Assembly: GCF_000971055.1 (NCBI RefSeq)
Contig: NZ_LARW01000109.1
Coordinates: forward strand, 57,171-121,170
Length of the DNA: 64,000 nucleotides
Direction: 5' to 3'
From: Sphingomonas sp. SRS2
GTDB taxonomy: Bacteria > Pseudomonadota > Alphaproteobacteria > Sphingomonadales > Sphingomonadaceae
Positions within the stretch are counted from its first letter, which is position 1. Each line of letters starts with the position of its first letter. The notes below the pieces were generated by a model. That model was not told the origin of the DNA, did not search any database, and saw only the letters and a list, made by a program, of their open reading frames with translations. Of this stretch, positions 40,181-50,010 are shown piece after piece. A program made the position numbers and the translations under genes.

Positions 40181-42663
40181 TGTCGAAGGTTCTGAAACCC
40201 CTTCTGATCGTCGCGGCAGTTGCCGTGGCCTTCATCCCGGGCGTGGGCACGGCGCTCAGTGTTGCCTTATGGACGAGCACCAGCCTTGGGCTCGCTGCTG
40301 CTGCGGCAATACCCGGCCTGATCATTGCCGCAGGAGCAGCTGCGGGCCTGTCGATCGCCAGCAACGCGCTCCTTAAGGTGCCACGATCGCCGCTGGGTCA
40401 GCTCGACCGATTGAACGCGTCGGTAATACCCGGTGCATATCGTCCGGCGGTGTTCGGCACGACGGCGCTCGCTACCGATATCCGGTATACCGAGCCATGG
40501 GGCGCCGAGCAGGAGTACGTCGATTATATCATCGGCTGCGCGGCGCATAAGGTCACATCGATCGACGAGATCTGGATCGAGGACCGCAAGGCATGGTCGG
40601 CGACAGGCGGTGTGATTGGCGATTTCGTCGGCTACCTGACCGCGGAGACGCGCCTCGAAGGGACCGCCGCCAACACGATCGCGATCAATGGCGGCGGCAA
40701 ATGGGGTGCGACGCGTCGGCTGACCGGCTGCGCCTATATCCATCTCCGCGTGAAGCGCACGGGTAATACCAAAAAGGCCGAAAGCCCCTTCGCGGGAGGG
40801 CTCGCGTCGCGTCTTACGATCCGCGGCAAAGGCATGGCGCTTTACGATCCGCGGCGCGACAGCACCGCGGGCGGTAGTGGATCCATGCGGGCGAATGATC
40901 AGTCGACGTGGAGCTTTGCGCCATCGGGAAGCGAGATCGGCAACAATACTGCGTTGCAGATCCTTACTTATTATCTGGGCTGGCGGATCAACGGCCTGAT
41001 CTCGGTCGGGTGCGGAATCCCGCCGTCTAAACTAGACATGGCGTCGTTCATCACTGCAGCGAACCTATGCGACGAACTCGTTGCAAAATCGGCCGGCGGC
41101 ACGGAGCCGCGCTACCGTTCGGCGGCGGTCGTTACCGAGGGCGACGACCCTTCGGCGGCGATGTCGGCGCTGCTATCGGCCTGCAATGGGCGCCTCCGCG
41201 ACAATGACGGCAGGATTACACTGACGATCATGCATAATGATCTGGCGGCGACCGCACTCGACGACGGGCTCGACGACGACGATGTGCTCGGCCCTTTCCA
41301 GTGGGATCCCGACCCCGCGCTCAACGATCAATATAATATAGCGCGGGGCAGGTATATCGATGCATCCGACGCATCGCTCTATCAGCCGGTCGACTATCCC
41401 GAGGTCAGCCTCGCGTCTATCGACGGTTTTGACCGCGTACTGTCGCTGGATCTGCTGACCGTAGAAAGTCCGAGCCAAGTCCAGCGCATCGCCAAGCAAG
41501 TGCTGCAGCGCAAGCAATATGACCGGCGCTTTACGGCGACATTCAGCAACCGGGCTTGGAAATATCAGGTCGGCGATCCCCTGCCCTTTACGTTCAGCGC
41601 CCTGGGGTTCGACCGGGCTCTATTCCGGGTCGAAGCCAAAACGATGAATTACGACGGCACCTGCCCGATGGTGCTGACCTTCGAGCATGAAGACATCTAC
41701 GCCTGGGACGCGAGCGACGCGGCCCCGGTCGTCGCGGCGGATCCGACGCTCTACGATCCGCTCAACGATCCCTATATCCTCGGGATCGGCGAAGCGCTGG
41801 CTGCCGCCATTCAGGCGATCGCCGACGCCGCCAACGCCCAGGACACCGCCGACGGCAAGATCGACACCTATTATCAGACGGCGGCGCCGACAGGCGCGAG
41901 CGAGGGCGATCTCTGGTTCGACACAGACGACACGAACAAGCTCTATGTCCGGCGAAGCGGGGCCTGGGTATTGGCGGCCGATACGCGGGTCGCGCTGGCG
42001 ATCACAAACGCGGCCGGCGCGCAGGCGACCGCAGATGGCAAGGTCACTACCTTCTACACGACGGCGACGCCGACGGCGACCGCGCTCGGGGACCTTTGGT
42101 ATAGCAGTTCCACGAACCGGTTGCGGCGCTGGAACGGTTCGACATGGGTCGACGTCGCGACGGTAGGCGCGAACTGGTCCACCAATCTTACGAACATCCC
42201 GACCGCTATCAGCGATGGACGGGTCGATGCCGGGCTTAATTCGGACGGCACGATCAAAACCGATCGCGTGACGACGCTGTCGGTGGACGTTGGGGCGCTC
42301 GTCGTGCGCGCCGCTGCGCAGCCGGCGGGATCGACGGCCGGCACCGGCGCCAACATCAACGTCTGCACGATAAACGTCTATGTGCCGATCGACGCGTCGG
42401 TCCTGATCACCGCGACCGGGGCACAGAACTACGTTGGAGGCACTCCCGACCACGAACTGGACGTCACGGTCAACGGCGTAGTGCAGGGCTGGGGCAGCTC
42501 GGGCGGAGCGGGCGACTATCAGGCGGTCTGTGCGGCGGGCGCTCTGGTCACTTTGGCCGGCGGCGCGACGCATACGATCCGGGCGCGATGGCGCGGCGGA
42601 GCGGCCCAAATCATTCTCACCGACCTTCTCCTGGCGGTGGACGCAGCAATGAGGAATGGCTGA
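40180..42663 (+). CDS. Phage tail tip (host specificity J-like) protein
   Basis: The 827-residue protein has a hydrophobic N-terminal stretch (about residues 5-60, including LLIVAAVAVAFIPGVGTAL and AAAAIPGLIIAAGAAAGL), then LGQLDRLNASVIPGAYRPAV and a long beta-rich tail-tip region with LALITNAAGAQATADGK-like repeats typical of J proteins (GDLWFDTDDTNKLYVR). It contacts the host surface. It is the last and largest core tail gene. Confidence 0.8.
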   Translation: MSKVLKPLLIVAAVAVAFIPGVGTALSVALWTSTSLGLAAAAAIPGLIIAAGAAAGLSIASNALLKVPRSPLGQLDRLNASVIPGAYRPAVFGTTALATDIRYTEPWGAEQEYVDYIIGCAAHKVTSIDEIWIEDRKAWSATGGVIGDFVGYLTAETRLEGTAANTIAINGGGKWGATRRLTGCAYIHLRVKRTGNTKKAESPFAGGLASRLTIRGKGMALYDPRRDSTAGGSGSMRANDQSTWSFAPSGSEIGNNTALQILTYYLGWRINGLISVGCGIPPSKLDMASFITAANLCDELVAKSAGGTEPRYRSAAVVTEGDDPSAAMSALLSACNGRLRDNDGRITLTIMHNDLAATALDDGLDDDDVLGPFQWDPDPALNDQYNIARGRYIDASDASLYQPVDYPEVSLASIDGFDRVLSLDLLTVESPSQVQRIAKQVLQRKQYDRRFTATFSNRAWKYQVGDPLPFTFSALGFDRALFRVEAKTMNYDGTCPMVLTFEHEDIYAWDASDAAPVVAADPTLYDPLNDPYILGIGEALAAAIQAIADAANAQDTADGKIDTYYQTAAPTGASEGDLWFDTDDTNKLYVRRSGAWVLAADTRVALAITNAAGAQATADGKVTTFYTTATPTATALGDLWYSSSTNRLRRWNGSTWVDVATVGANWSTNLTNIPTAISDGRVDAGLNSDGTIKTDRVTTLSVDVGALVVRAAAQPAGSTAGTGANINVCTINVYVPIDASVLITATGAQNYVGGTPDHELDVTVNGVVQGWGSSGGAGDYQAVCAAGALVTLAGGATHTIRARWRGGAAQIILTDLLLAVDAAMRNG

Positions 42664-43181
42664 TGGACGATTATCTGATCTATGATCCCGATGCGAACGA
42701 GGTCCATCTTCGATCGATGCGGCCGGAGCAATTGCCCTTCAATACCGAGGGCGGGACATGGCCTGCGGTCAAGCTTGACGGAAAGTATCGCACGATCAGC
42801 TTCGTCGATGGCGTGCCGGTCGAGACATTCGATCTGGACGCCGTGCGTAACCCGGTCCTGCGTCTAGTCGAAGCGCGGGCCGATGCGCTCATCGCGCCGC
42901 TGCTCGCGACGGGCGTCCGAGCGGCCGTCTATGATGCGAAGGTCACGGAAGCCGGCAATCTGGACGCGCCCACCCCGCTGCTCGACGCAGAAGCCCAAGC
43001 GATGGGCGTCACCACGCCTGAACTCGCGGAGCAGGTGCTTGCGAACGTTGCTGAAAGCTTCACGGACCGCGAGGCGATCGGCGCGATCGAGGCGGAACGG
43101 CGAACCGCTAAGGCCAGCATCATCGTCGCCGCGGGGTTGCCCGAGATCATGCTGGCCGCGCGCGCGGCCGGTGTCGCCTGA
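42663..43181 (+). CDS. Tail-associated hypothetical protein
   Basis: The 172-residue protein (MDDYLIYDPDANEVHLRSMR...) has a beta N-terminus and a helical C-terminal half (REAIGAIEAERRTAKASIIV), like a tail-fibre assembly or chaperone protein. TGATG-coupled to the tail tip gene. Confidence 0.55.
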   Translation: MDDYLIYDPDANEVHLRSMRPEQLPFNTEGGTWPAVKLDGKYRTISFVDGVPVETFDLDAVRNPVLRLVEARADALIAPLLATGVRAAVYDAKVTEAGNLDAPTPLLDAEAQAMGVTTPELAEQVLANVAESFTDREAIGAIEAERRTAKASIIVAAGLPEIMLAARAAGVA

Positions 43182-43201
43182 TCTACTGCCCGGAGACCGT
43201 C

Positions 43202-43939
43202 ATGACCTCGATCGCCCCTCACTTCAATTATGCGGGCGACGCCGCCGTGTTCGCGGGGGAGCCGCTCGTCGTCGTGCTCACGCTACTGTCTGAGGAAGGC
43301 GGCGCGCCGATCGAACTGACCGGCCGCACCTTCGTCATGGCGGCTTTTCGGGGCAAGACGCTGGACGTGCTGGCAAGCGTCAAGGGCGAGGGTGACGGCG
43401 ATGTGGCGCAGCTCGCGTTCACGGGCGCGCAGACGCTGTCTATGTACGCCGCCGGCCGGGCGACCAGCCTGCGGTTGCAGATCTTCGAAGCGCTCGCGGT
43501 CGATAACGACGGTGAAGTGTTGAGCCGCAGCATGTTGAGCAGCGGGGCATTGACCGTGTTGGCGTCGCCGGCGCTGGCGGCCGACGCTACGCTGGACGTG
43601 CAGACCAATGCGCAGCCCTATGTCGCCGTCACGATCATCCAGGCGGCGAACGAGGTGCAGTTCGTCGAACGTGGCGCGCCGGCCGACCTGTCGGCCTTCG
43701 GCTTCCCGGTCGGCGCGGTGCCCGCCTATGCGGTGCTGATCGCACTCGCCGACGCGGAAAAGTTGCAGGACATCCGCGACAATATCCCGGCCGACATCAA
43801 CGATGAGGTGGCGATCCGCTGGAACGCCGGCGCGCCCATCAAACCCGGCGATGCGATGGCCGAATTCATTCAGGACACGCTCGCCTATTCCGACGGTCAA
43901 ATGACCGCGCTGTTCACGGCGGCTGTCGCCTCCGTTTAA
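43202..43939 (+). CDS. Tail/baseplate-associated hypothetical protein
   Basis: The 245-residue protein starts [20 protein letters not shown]. The N-terminal 130 residues are beta-rich, followed by a helical end. It has no recognised domain. It lies between the tail tip and the tail fibre gene, so an adaptor for the fibre is plausible. Confidence 0.55.
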   Translation: MTSIAPHFNYAGDAAVFAGEPLVVVLTLLSEEGGAPIELTGRTFVMAAFRGKTLDVLASVKGEGDGDVAQLAFTGAQTLSMYAAGRATSLRLQIFEALAVDNDGEVLSRSMLSSGALTVLASPALAADATLDVQTNAQPYVAVTIIQAANEVQFVERGAPADLSAFGFPVGAVPAYAVLIALADAEKLQDIRDNIPADINDEVAIRWNAGAPIKPGDAMAEFIQDTLAYSDGQMTALFTAAVASV

Positions 43940-43955
43940 GTCGAAGGACCATAAT

Positions 43956-46900
43956 ATGCGAAAGATCTTCGCGGCGATCCTTGCCGCCACGGTGTCGGTT
44001 GCGCTGCTCGCGCAGACCGCCCAGGTCGTGCCCCAGCTCGGCATCGACAAGTCGGGCACCTGCCGCCGCCTGACTGTGTATGATTCGACCAAGGCCGGCG
44101 CCGACAAGATGGTCGAGGTCGGATGCCTCGACGGATCGAACGCCTGGACGCCGGCGCGGATCAAGACGGTCAACGGCAACGTCATCACCGGCTCGGGCGA
44201 TGTAGGGGTCGGCACGGTCACCAGCGTCGCCGCGCCAACGATCGGCACAAGCGGCACCGACATCGCCGCATCCATCGCCACAGCGACAACGACGCCGGCG
44301 ATCACGCTCAACATCCCCACGGCCTCCGCCACAAATCGGGGGGCGGTGTCGGCAACCGACTGGTCGACGTTCAACGCCAAGCAGGCGGCGCTCGTCTCAG
44401 GCACCAATATTCGGACCGTCAACGGTTCCTCACTGCTGGGCTCGGGCAATGTCGGGGTGGGCACCGTCACCAGCGTCGCCGCGCCGACGATCGGCACCAG
44501 CGGCACCGATATAACCGCGTCGATCGCCAACGGCACCACCGCGCCCGCGATCACGCTCAATATCCCTACGGCGTCAGCCAGCAATCGCGGCGCATTGTCC
44601 GCGGCCGACTTCTCGACATTCGCGGCGAAGCAGGCCGCTCTCGTCTCGGGCACGAATATCAAGACGGTCGGCGGTGTCTCGCTGCTCGGATCCGGGGACG
44701 CCGGCACGATCGGCGTTGCTTATGGCGGTACCGGCGTCACCTCGTCGACGGGGTCAGGGAGCAACGTCCTCTCGATCAGCCCCGCGCTGGTAACGCCTGC
44801 GCTCGGTACGCCCTCCGCCGCGGTGTTGACCAACGCTATCGGACTGCCGCTGTCGACCGGCGTGACCGGCACGCTGCCAGTCGCAAACGGCGGCACCGGC
44901 GTCACCGGCTCGACCGGCACGGGATCGGTGGTGCTGTCGAACAGCCCGACGCTGGTGACTCCGGCGCTCGGCACGCCGGCATCGGGCGTGGCGACCAATC
45001 TCACCGGCACCGCCAGCGGCCTTACCGCCGGCACCGTGACGACCAATGCTAACCTCACCGGCGTGATCACCTCGGTCGGCAATGCGACCTCGATCGCGTC
45101 GCAGACCGGCACGGGTAGCAAGTTCGTCGTCGATACCAGCCCGACGCTGGTCACGCCGAACATCGGCACGCCCTCGGCCGGCGTGCTGACCAACGCTACC
45201 GGGCTTCCGCTGACGACCGGCGTGACTGGCACATTGCCCGTCGCGAACGGCGGCACGGGTGTCACCGGCTCGACCGGCACCGGATCCGTGGTGCTGTCGA
45301 ACAGCCCCACGCTCGTGACGCCGGCGCTCGGCACGCCGGCATCGGGCGTGGCGACCAATCTCACCGGCACCGCCAGCGGCCTTACCGCCGGCACCGTGAC
45401 GACCAATGCTAACCTCACCGGCGTGATCACCTCGGTCGGCAATGCGACCTCGATCGCGTCGCAGACCGGCACGGGTAGCAAGTTCGTCGTCGATACCAGC
45501 CCGACGCTGGTCACGCCGAACATCGGCACGCCCTCGGCCGGCGTGCTGACCAACACCACGGGCCTGCCGCTCACGACCGGGGTGACCGGTACCTTGCCTG
45601 TGGCAAACGGCGGGACGGGCGTGACCAGCTCCACCGGGTCCGGCTCAAATGTTCTTAGCACCTCTCCGACGCTGGTTACGCCGGCGCTGGGCACACCCTC
45701 GGCCGCGGTGCTGACCAACGCGACCGGCCTGCCGCTCACGACCGGGGTGACCGGAACCTTGCCTGTCGCGAACGGCGGTACCGGGGTCGGCTCCTATACT
45801 GCCGGCCGGATCCTGTACTCCTCGAGCACCACCGCGCTCAGCGGCTCCACCGCCTTCGTCCATGACGGCACGACCCTCGCCCTCGGCATATCGGCTTCTT
45901 CGGATTACCTGTTCCGGTTCGCGGGATCGATAACCGGCGGAACCAGCGCGCTTGGTATCTACATGGCGCCGACGATCCAGTCCGGGGTCACGGCATCGGC
46001 CGGCCTGTTCCGCTCGAACGCAACAGTCGCTGCCGCGTCCTTCACCATGACCCATCTGTCCCATTTCTGGGCCGAACAGGGCGCGATCGGAGCGGGCGCA
46101 ACCGTTACCAACCAATATGGCTTTCGCGTCGGCGACAGCCTGACGGGCGCGACCAACAATTACGGCTTCTATGGCGATATTCCCGCCACGTCCGGCCGTT
46201 ATAATCTGTACATGAGCGGTACTGCCGCCAATTATCTCGCCGGCCCTCTCGGTATCGGGACGACCGGCCTGACCGCATATCGTGTGCGCGTAGCCGGCAA
46301 CGCGACCGGCGCGTCCAACGCCTTCGGAATTAGCGCGGAGCCGACCGTCCAGTCCGGCGTCACGACATCGTTCAACAACTTTTATTCCAGTCCCTCGACC
46401 CAGGCGGCGAGCTTCACTGTTGGTAATTTTCGCCATTTCTACGTCGAACCCGGGGTGATCGGGTCCGGATCCGCACTCAGCAATCAATATGGCTTTGCAG
46501 TAGCGTCATCGATGACGAACGGCGTCAGCAATTATGCCTTCCGCGTCGAGAATATCGGCGGCGCCAGCGCCACGACCGGCAAGACCATGTACGCATTCTC
46601 ATCCGCGGTGGATGTGGCAACCGGCGGCGGCGCGGCCTTCAATATCTACGCACCCGGCACTGCGCCGAACTATTTTGCCGGAGACATGCGCTTCGACAAG
46701 ACCATCACGGCGGCCGCGACGACCGGCGCGCAGACGATCAACAAGAACGCCGGTTCGGTGAACTTCGCCGCAGCTGCGACTTCGCTGGTCGTCACGAACG
46801 ACCGGGTGACGGTCAACAGCATCCTGCAATGCACGGTCGCCGCCAACGACAACACGATGAAATCGGTTGCCTGTGTCGCCGGCGCCGGCAGTTTCACCAT

Positions 46901-46958
46901 GTACGCCAACGCCGCCGCGAACGCCGAAACGCGGGTTAACTTCCTCGTCATCAACTAA
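43956..46958 (+). CDS. Tail fibre / host-recognition protein with repeats
   Basis: The 1000-residue protein begins with a signal-peptide-like [19 protein letters not shown]. It then carries many copies of fibre repeats such as [20 protein letters not shown] and [14 protein letters not shown], common in trimeric phage fibres, and a C-terminal receptor-binding part (about residues 620-1000). Two 360-bp units are nearly identical at DNA level (44961-45194 repeats at 45321-45554). Confidence 0.82.
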   Translation: MRKIFAAILAATVSVALLAQTAQVVPQLGIDKSGTCRRLTVYDSTKAGADKMVEVGCLDGSNAWTPARIKTVNGNVITGSGDVGVGTVTSVAAPTIGTSGTDIAASIATATTTPAITLNIPTASATNRGAVSATDWSTFNAKQAALVSGTNIRTVNGSSLLGSGNVGVGTVTSVAAPTIGTSGTDITASIANGTTAPAITLNIPTASASNRGALSAADFSTFAAKQAALVSGTNIKTVGGVSLLGSGDAGTIGVAYGGTGVTSSTGSGSNVLSISPALVTPALGTPSAAVLTNAIGLPLSTGVTGTLPVANGGTGVTGSTGTGSVVLSNSPTLVTPALGTPASGVATNLTGTASGLTAGTVTTNANLTGVITSVGNATSIASQTGTGSKFVVDTSPTLVTPNIGTPSAGVLTNATGLPLTTGVTGTLPVANGGTGVTGSTGTGSVVLSNSPTLVTPALGTPASGVATNLTGTASGLTAGTVTTNANLTGVITSVGNATSIASQTGTGSKFVVDTSPTLVTPNIGTPSAGVLTNTTGLPLTTGVTGTLPVANGGTGVTSSTGSGSNVLSTSPTLVTPALGTPSAAVLTNATGLPLTTGVTGTLPVANGGTGVGSYTAGRILYSSSTTALSGSTAFVHDGTTLALGISASSDYLFRFAGSITGGTSALGIYMAPTIQSGVTASAGLFRSNATVAAASFTMTHLSHFWAEQGAIGAGATVTNQYGFRVGDSLTGATNNYGFYGDIPATSGRYNLYMSGTAANYLAGPLGIGTTGLTAYRVRVAGNATGASNAFGISAEPTVQSGVTTSFNNFYSSPSTQAASFTVGNFRHFYVEPGVIGSGSALSNQYGFAVASSMTNGVSNYAFRVENIGGASATTGKTMYAFSSAVDVATGGGAAFNIYAPGTAPNYFAGDMRFDKTITAAATTGAQTINKNAGSVNFAAAATSLVVTNDRVTVNSILQCTVAANDNTMKSVACVAGAGSFTMYANAAANAETRVNFLVIN
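44961..45554 (+). repeat. Tandem 360-bp repeats within the tail fibre gene
   Basis: The 234-bp stretch 44961-45194 is identical to 45321-45554 (offset exactly 360 bp, 120 codons). Related but diverged units surround it. Recent duplication or gene conversion can lengthen or shorten the fibre by whole 120-residue units. Confidence 0.9.
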
Positions 46959-46969
46959 GGAATTGGATC

Positions 46970-47317
46970 ATGCCGATCACCTACGACTGGAGCCTGCAGG
47001 GCCCCGGCTCACTTGAATGCGTGCCCGAGCTCAACGGGCAGGAAAATGTCGTCAGGACCGTCCACTGGCGCCTGACCGGCAGCGACGGGACGTTTAGCGG
47101 TGTGACCGTTGGCTCCCAGAAGCTGGACAACCCGGAAGGCGATTTCACGCCCTATGCTGAGCTGACGCTCGATCAGGTGATCGGATGGGCCAAGGATGCG
47201 ATGGGCGCGCCGCTCGTCGCGCTGAAGGAGAGCGCCGTCGCCGATCAGATCGCGGTGCAGGCGAACCGCCCGATGATCGCACCTCCGCTGCCATGGGAAC
47301 AGCCGCCAGAGGCCTGA
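46970..47317 (+). CDS. Hypothetical protein after tail fibre
   Basis: The 115-residue protein (MPITYDWSLQGPGSLECVPE...) has VRTVHWRLTGSDGTFSGV and a DQVIGWAKDAMG helix, with a proline-rich end (PPLPWEQPPEA). It resembles small proteins found next to tail fibres (DUF7936-like, not certain). Function unknown. Confidence 0.55.
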   Translation: MPITYDWSLQGPGSLECVPELNGQENVVRTVHWRLTGSDGTFSGVTVGSQKLDNPEGDFTPYAELTLDQVIGWAKDAMGAPLVALKESAVADQIAVQANRPMIAPPLPWEQPPEA

Positions 47318-47378
47318 CGACTAGCACTGCCAATCCACGACCCGCCACATGCGGGTTGTTAAATGCCGGGGGGTTAAC

Positions 47379-47726
47379 ATGGGGGCTCGGGATATCGCCT
47401 GGCTGTGGGTGCTTGCCTATGGAGCGGCGCTAACGGCGTTCGCGGCGCGGATCGCCTTTTTATTGTTCGGCATCGCCGGCGATCCGCCGGACGATCCGGC
47501 GCTCTACCAGCGCTGGTCGCGCAAGCGACGATGGTTGATCATCAGCGAGTTCGCTGCCCTCCCCATGTTCGCCACGCTCGCGGTTCTCGGCGCAGCCAAG
47601 GGCTGGGTCGATCCGGTGACGGCGGTGATCGCCGCGCTTATATCGGGGGCGCTGGGCTTCGCTTTCTTCCTGCACGCCGTGGAGGCGATCGTTCGCCGTC
47701 GGCTTTCGATCGAGGAGCGCGGATAA
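47379..47726 (+). CDS. Three-segment membrane protein, holin-like
   Basis: The 115-residue protein from ATG 47379 (GGGGGGTTAAC upstream) has three hydrophobic segments near residues 6-30, 50-70 and 78-100. A short loop is basic (RWSRKRRW). Number and size fit a class I holin; a second holin candidate is at 48551. A weak hairpin (GACCCGC...GCGGGTT) lies just upstream. Confidence 0.55.
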   Translation: MGARDIAWLWVLAYGAALTAFAARIAFLLFGIAGDPPDDPALYQRWSRKRRWLIISEFAALPMFATLAVLGAAKGWVDPVTAVIAALISGALGFAFFLHAVEAIVRRRLSIEERG

Positions 47727-47932
47727 TGAGCGGGATCGAGTTCGCCGCCGCAGCGGTAGTTTTTCTCTCGGGCGGCTCGTCCTTCGCCGCCGCCGTCAAG
47801 GCGTACCGCCCGCAGAGGGCAACGGCCGACGATATCGAGCGGATGAGCGGCGCACTGCAGGCGGCGCAACCGGATCCCGAAACCGAGCCGTTGCCCGATG
47901 ACTTCGCGGCGCTGCTGGCAAGGCTGGAATGA
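47726..47932 (+). CDS. Small hypothetical protein in lysis region
   Basis: The 68-residue protein (MSGIEFAAAAVVFLSGGSSF...) has one hydrophobic helix at the N-terminus and an acidic helical tail. TAATG junction with the holin-like gene. It may be an accessory lysis protein (antiholin-like), unproven. Confidence 0.5.
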   Translation: MSGIEFAAAAVVFLSGGSSFAAAVKAYRPQRATADDIERMSGALQAAQPDPETEPLPDDFAALLARLE

Positions 47933-47935
47933 CAC

Positions 47936-47968
47936 GAGGCCCGCCGGCGAAGAACGCCGACGGGCCTC
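47936..47968 (+). terminator. Strong hairpin after lysis-region gene
   Basis: An 8-bp stem GAGGCCCG/CGGGCCTC is extended by an inner CGGCG/CGCCG around an AAGAA loop, starting 3 bp after the stop. There is no T run. It is a possible factor-dependent terminator or mRNA-stability element. Positions 47969-48086 that follow hold no convincing gene. Confidence 0.5.
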
Positions 47969-48086
47969 TGTCGTCGAGCGGGGTCGCCTGGGGGGACGGG
48001 CGGCGCGGCTCAAACGGTCAACTGCCTGCGGCATGAGAAGTTCCGCCGGGCGAAATAATTTTTCGACATTAATAACAGGGGTGACC

Positions 48087-48464
48087 ATGTGGACTTGGGA
48101 TCAGTCCGCCGGCGAGCTGCGCCGCGCGGGGAAAGTCGTCTCGCGCGGCTATTCGGGCAATGGCCGGGGTAAGAACAATCCGTCCATGCAGGCGGCCAGA
48201 GGGGTAGGCCCAATCCCGCGCGGGCGCTGGAAGGTCGGGAAACCCTATGCCAGCGGCAACACCGGCCCGTTCACGATGCCGCTCTATGCGGATGACGGGA
48301 AGCTGGACGACGTTCATCAGCCGACCGGCCGATCGGCGTTCCGGATCCACGGCGACAGCATCGCCAATCCCGGCACCGCGAGTCATGGCTGCATCATCCT
48401 GCCGCGGGCGATCCGCGACCTGATCTGGTCGAGCGGTGACCGCGATCTCGAAGTGGTCGAATAG
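48087..48464 (+). CDS. DUF2778 (Tlde1-like) peptidoglycan-acting protein, candidate endolysin
   Basis: The 125-residue protein from ATG 48087 starts MWTWDQSAGELRRAGKVVSR. It has RIHGDSIANPGTASHGCIIL with the L,D-transpeptidase-type H...SHGC motif, and the WxWDxxxGEL opening of DUF2778. Such proteins cut or exchange peptidoglycan cross-links. No other obvious lysozyme is seen, so this may be the endolysin. The ribosome site is weak (ACAGGGGTG). Confidence 0.75.
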   Translation: MWTWDQSAGELRRAGKVVSRGYSGNGRGKNNPSMQAARGVGPIPRGRWKVGKPYASGNTGPFTMPLYADDGKLDDVHQPTGRSAFRIHGDSIANPGTASHGCIILPRAIRDLIWSSGDRDLEVVE

Positions 48465-48550
48465 ACCAAGCAATTCCCGACCTTTCCACGAACCTCCCAG
48501 CCCGGCGCCGACGGTCGGCGGCGCGGGCCTATGACGCACGGAGTTTGACC

Positions 48551-48934
48551 ATGGATGCAATCCTGAAACTGTTCCCGCCGAAGATCATCGCGGCGCAGAT
48601 CGCGGCGATCCTGTTCGCGATCGCCACCTGGGCGCACGTGACTTTGCCTACCGGTTTCACCCCCGACACGGTCGCCGGGTTCGGTCTGCTCGTTTTCACG
48701 CTGGTTACCGCCGTCCTTCGCTTCGGCCATGGCAATGTTCTGGCTGATGCCAAGGCATGGTGGCTGTCGAAAACGATCTGGATGCAGATCATCGGTGTGA
48801 TCGTCGCCGGTCTGGTGCTGTTCGGTATCACGCCCAAGGGCATCAATCCCGCGCAGCTTGCCGAAGTCGCCGCCGTGCTGATCGGTCTGGTGACGACCGC
48901 GCTGCACGTCACCCCGTCGAAGCCGATCGGCTGA
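48551..48934 (+). CDS. Holin-like membrane protein
   Basis: The 127-residue protein has about four hydrophobic segments (near residues 12-30, 42-58, 75-95 and 105-122). ATG 48551 follows GGAG with short spacing. It lies directly before the spanin gene, as expected for a holin. Two holin candidates flank the endolysin-like gene. Confidence 0.65.
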   Translation: MDAILKLFPPKIIAAQIAAILFAIATWAHVTLPTGFTPDTVAGFGLLVFTLVTAVLRFGHGNVLADAKAWWLSKTIWMQIIGVIVAGLVLFGITPKGINPAQLAEVAAVLIGLVTTALHVTPSKPIG

Positions 48935-49419
48935 TGTCGGTCGCGATGAGATGGCTAGGCCCGTACCTGTTCAAGGCGGGCCTTGTCGTCGCTCTCCTGG
49001 TCGGCGCATGGATCTATGTCCAGCGCGTCGACCAGACCGCACGGAGCGAGCAAAAGGCGGCCGACGTCGCCGAGGTGAAGCTCGCCCGCGAACAGGCGCG
49101 CGCCGAGGATCTGGCGCATGCGCGCCGGACTGAGAAGGCGCAGGCCCGAAATACGAAGGACGCCAATGATGCGCTCGTTACCCAATTGGCGGACGCTCGC
49201 GCTCGCCTCGCTGCTTATCTCCGCCGGGTGCGTCCACAAGCCGATCAAGGTAGCGCCCGAGCGGCGGCTTTGCCCGGCCTTGCCGACGCCGCCGACTTCG
49301 ATGACGTCACCTATCAGGGTGCCGTCGTTTCTGTCACCGACCTAGACATCTGCACCGAGAATACCGTGAGGCTGCAGAATGTGCAGGCATGGGGCGCGAA
49401 GTTCGGCGCCGATCAATGA
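48934..49419 (+). CDS. Inner-membrane spanin (Rz-like)
   Basis: The 161-residue protein has one N-terminal membrane anchor (LFKAGLVVALLVGAWIYVQR) and then a long periplasmic coiled coil of about residues 35-95 rich in Ala, Glu and Arg. An out-of-frame lipoprotein gene is nested in it (49166-49345), the typical Rz/Rz1 arrangement. Its end overlaps the hicB stop by 7 bp in convergent orientation. Confidence 0.75.
   Translation: MSVAMRWLGPYLFKAGLVVALLVGAWIYVQRVDQTARSEQKAADVAEVKLAREQARAEDLAHARRTEKAQARNTKDANDALVTQLADARARLAAYLRRVRPQADQGSARAAALPGLADAADFDDVTYQGAVVSVTDLDICTENTVRLQNVQAWGAKFGADQ
49166..49345 (+). CDS. Outer-membrane spanin lipoprotein (Rz1-like), nested
   Basis: The 59-residue protein starts MMRSLPNWRTLALASLLISA and has a lipobox LISAGC with the lipidated cysteine near residue 22. 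The mature part is proline-rich (CPALPTPPTSM). It is read in another frame inside the Rz-like gene. Rz and Rz1 together fuse inner and outer membranes in the last step of lysis. Confidence 0.7.
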   Translation: MMRSLPNWRTLALASLLISAGCVHKPIKVAPERRLCPALPTPPTSMTSPIRVPSFLSPT

Positions 49420-49805
49420 CGGCCCTGGATCTCATTGCGAGCGGCTTCCGCAAGGAAGGCGCTGCGGGTGAGGTTCCGTGCGCTCGCGGCGGCATCGATC
49501 GCCGCGAGTGTTCCCCGGTCGAGTGAAAGATTGACGCGGGTCGCTTTCCCGCTGACCGTCATACGAGGGACAGCGATCAGGAAAGCACCCGCCGCCAGAT
49601 CGGCCGATGTCGCTTCCCGAATCGCGCCTACGCCGCTGGCCTCCGGCTCCGCCTGATCCTCAAGCCAAAGCTCCATTGCCTCGATTGCGTTCGGCAAGAC
49701 ATCTTCAAGTTCATCCGCTGCCGAGAAACATCCGGGCAGATCGGGAAAGCTGACGCCATAGGCGCTGTCGTCATCCTTATGCACGACGGCGTAAAAATAC
49801 TTCAT
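49413..49805 (-). CDS. hicB: HicB antitoxin
   Basis: The 130-residue protein has the HicB RNase H-like partial fold (YAVVHKDDDSAYGVSFPDLP followed by GCFSAADELEDV) and a C-terminal ribbon-helix-helix (TRVNLSLDRGTLAAIDAAAS), which binds DNA. It neutralises HicA and represses the operon. It lies 22 bp downstream of hicA. Confidence 0.88.
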   Translation of the reverse strand: MKYFYAVVHKDDDSAYGVSFPDLPGCFSAADELEDVLPNAIEAMELWLEDQAEPEASGVGAIREATSADLAAGAFLIAVPRMTVSGKATRVNLSLDRGTLAAIDAAASARNLTRSAFLAEAARNEIQGRH

Positions 49806-49827
49806 GTCGATCCTCCGAGGGGATGGC

Positions 49828-50010
49828 CTAGAGCCATCCCACTGTCTTTGCGATGCTGCGGGCCGTGCCGATCGGCAAGTCCCGCTTGGGGTGGGGGACG
49901 ATCACCGTGACGCTACCCTTGCGGAGCTTGTGGTGCGATCCTTTGACCGACACCAGTTCGAAGCCCTCGTCGGCGAGGCGCTTGATGATCTTTTTGCTGT
50001 CCCGTTCCAT
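49828..50010 (-). CDS. hicA: HicA toxin
   Basis: The 60-residue protein (MERDSKKIIKRLADEGFELV...) has the dsRBD-like HicA fold with the catalytic histidine in KGSHHKLRKG and a VTVIVPHPKRDLPIGTARSI strand-helix. It cleaves mRNA when unchecked. The start is at 50010; a longer frame to 50046 would run through the promoter. In a prophage it may stabilise the element or act against other phages. Confidence 0.88.
   Translation of the reverse strand: MERDSKKIIKRLADEGFELVSVKGSHHKLRKGSVTVIVPHPKRDLPIGTARSIAKTVGWL

Noticed and set aside
43283..45739. Repeat-rich minus-strand frames opposite the tail fibre
   Set aside because: They mirror the fibre repeats; the plus strand gives classical fibre motifs.
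44883..45780. CRISPR-like or VNTR noncoding repeat
   Set aside because: Repeats are in frame inside one long coding gene.
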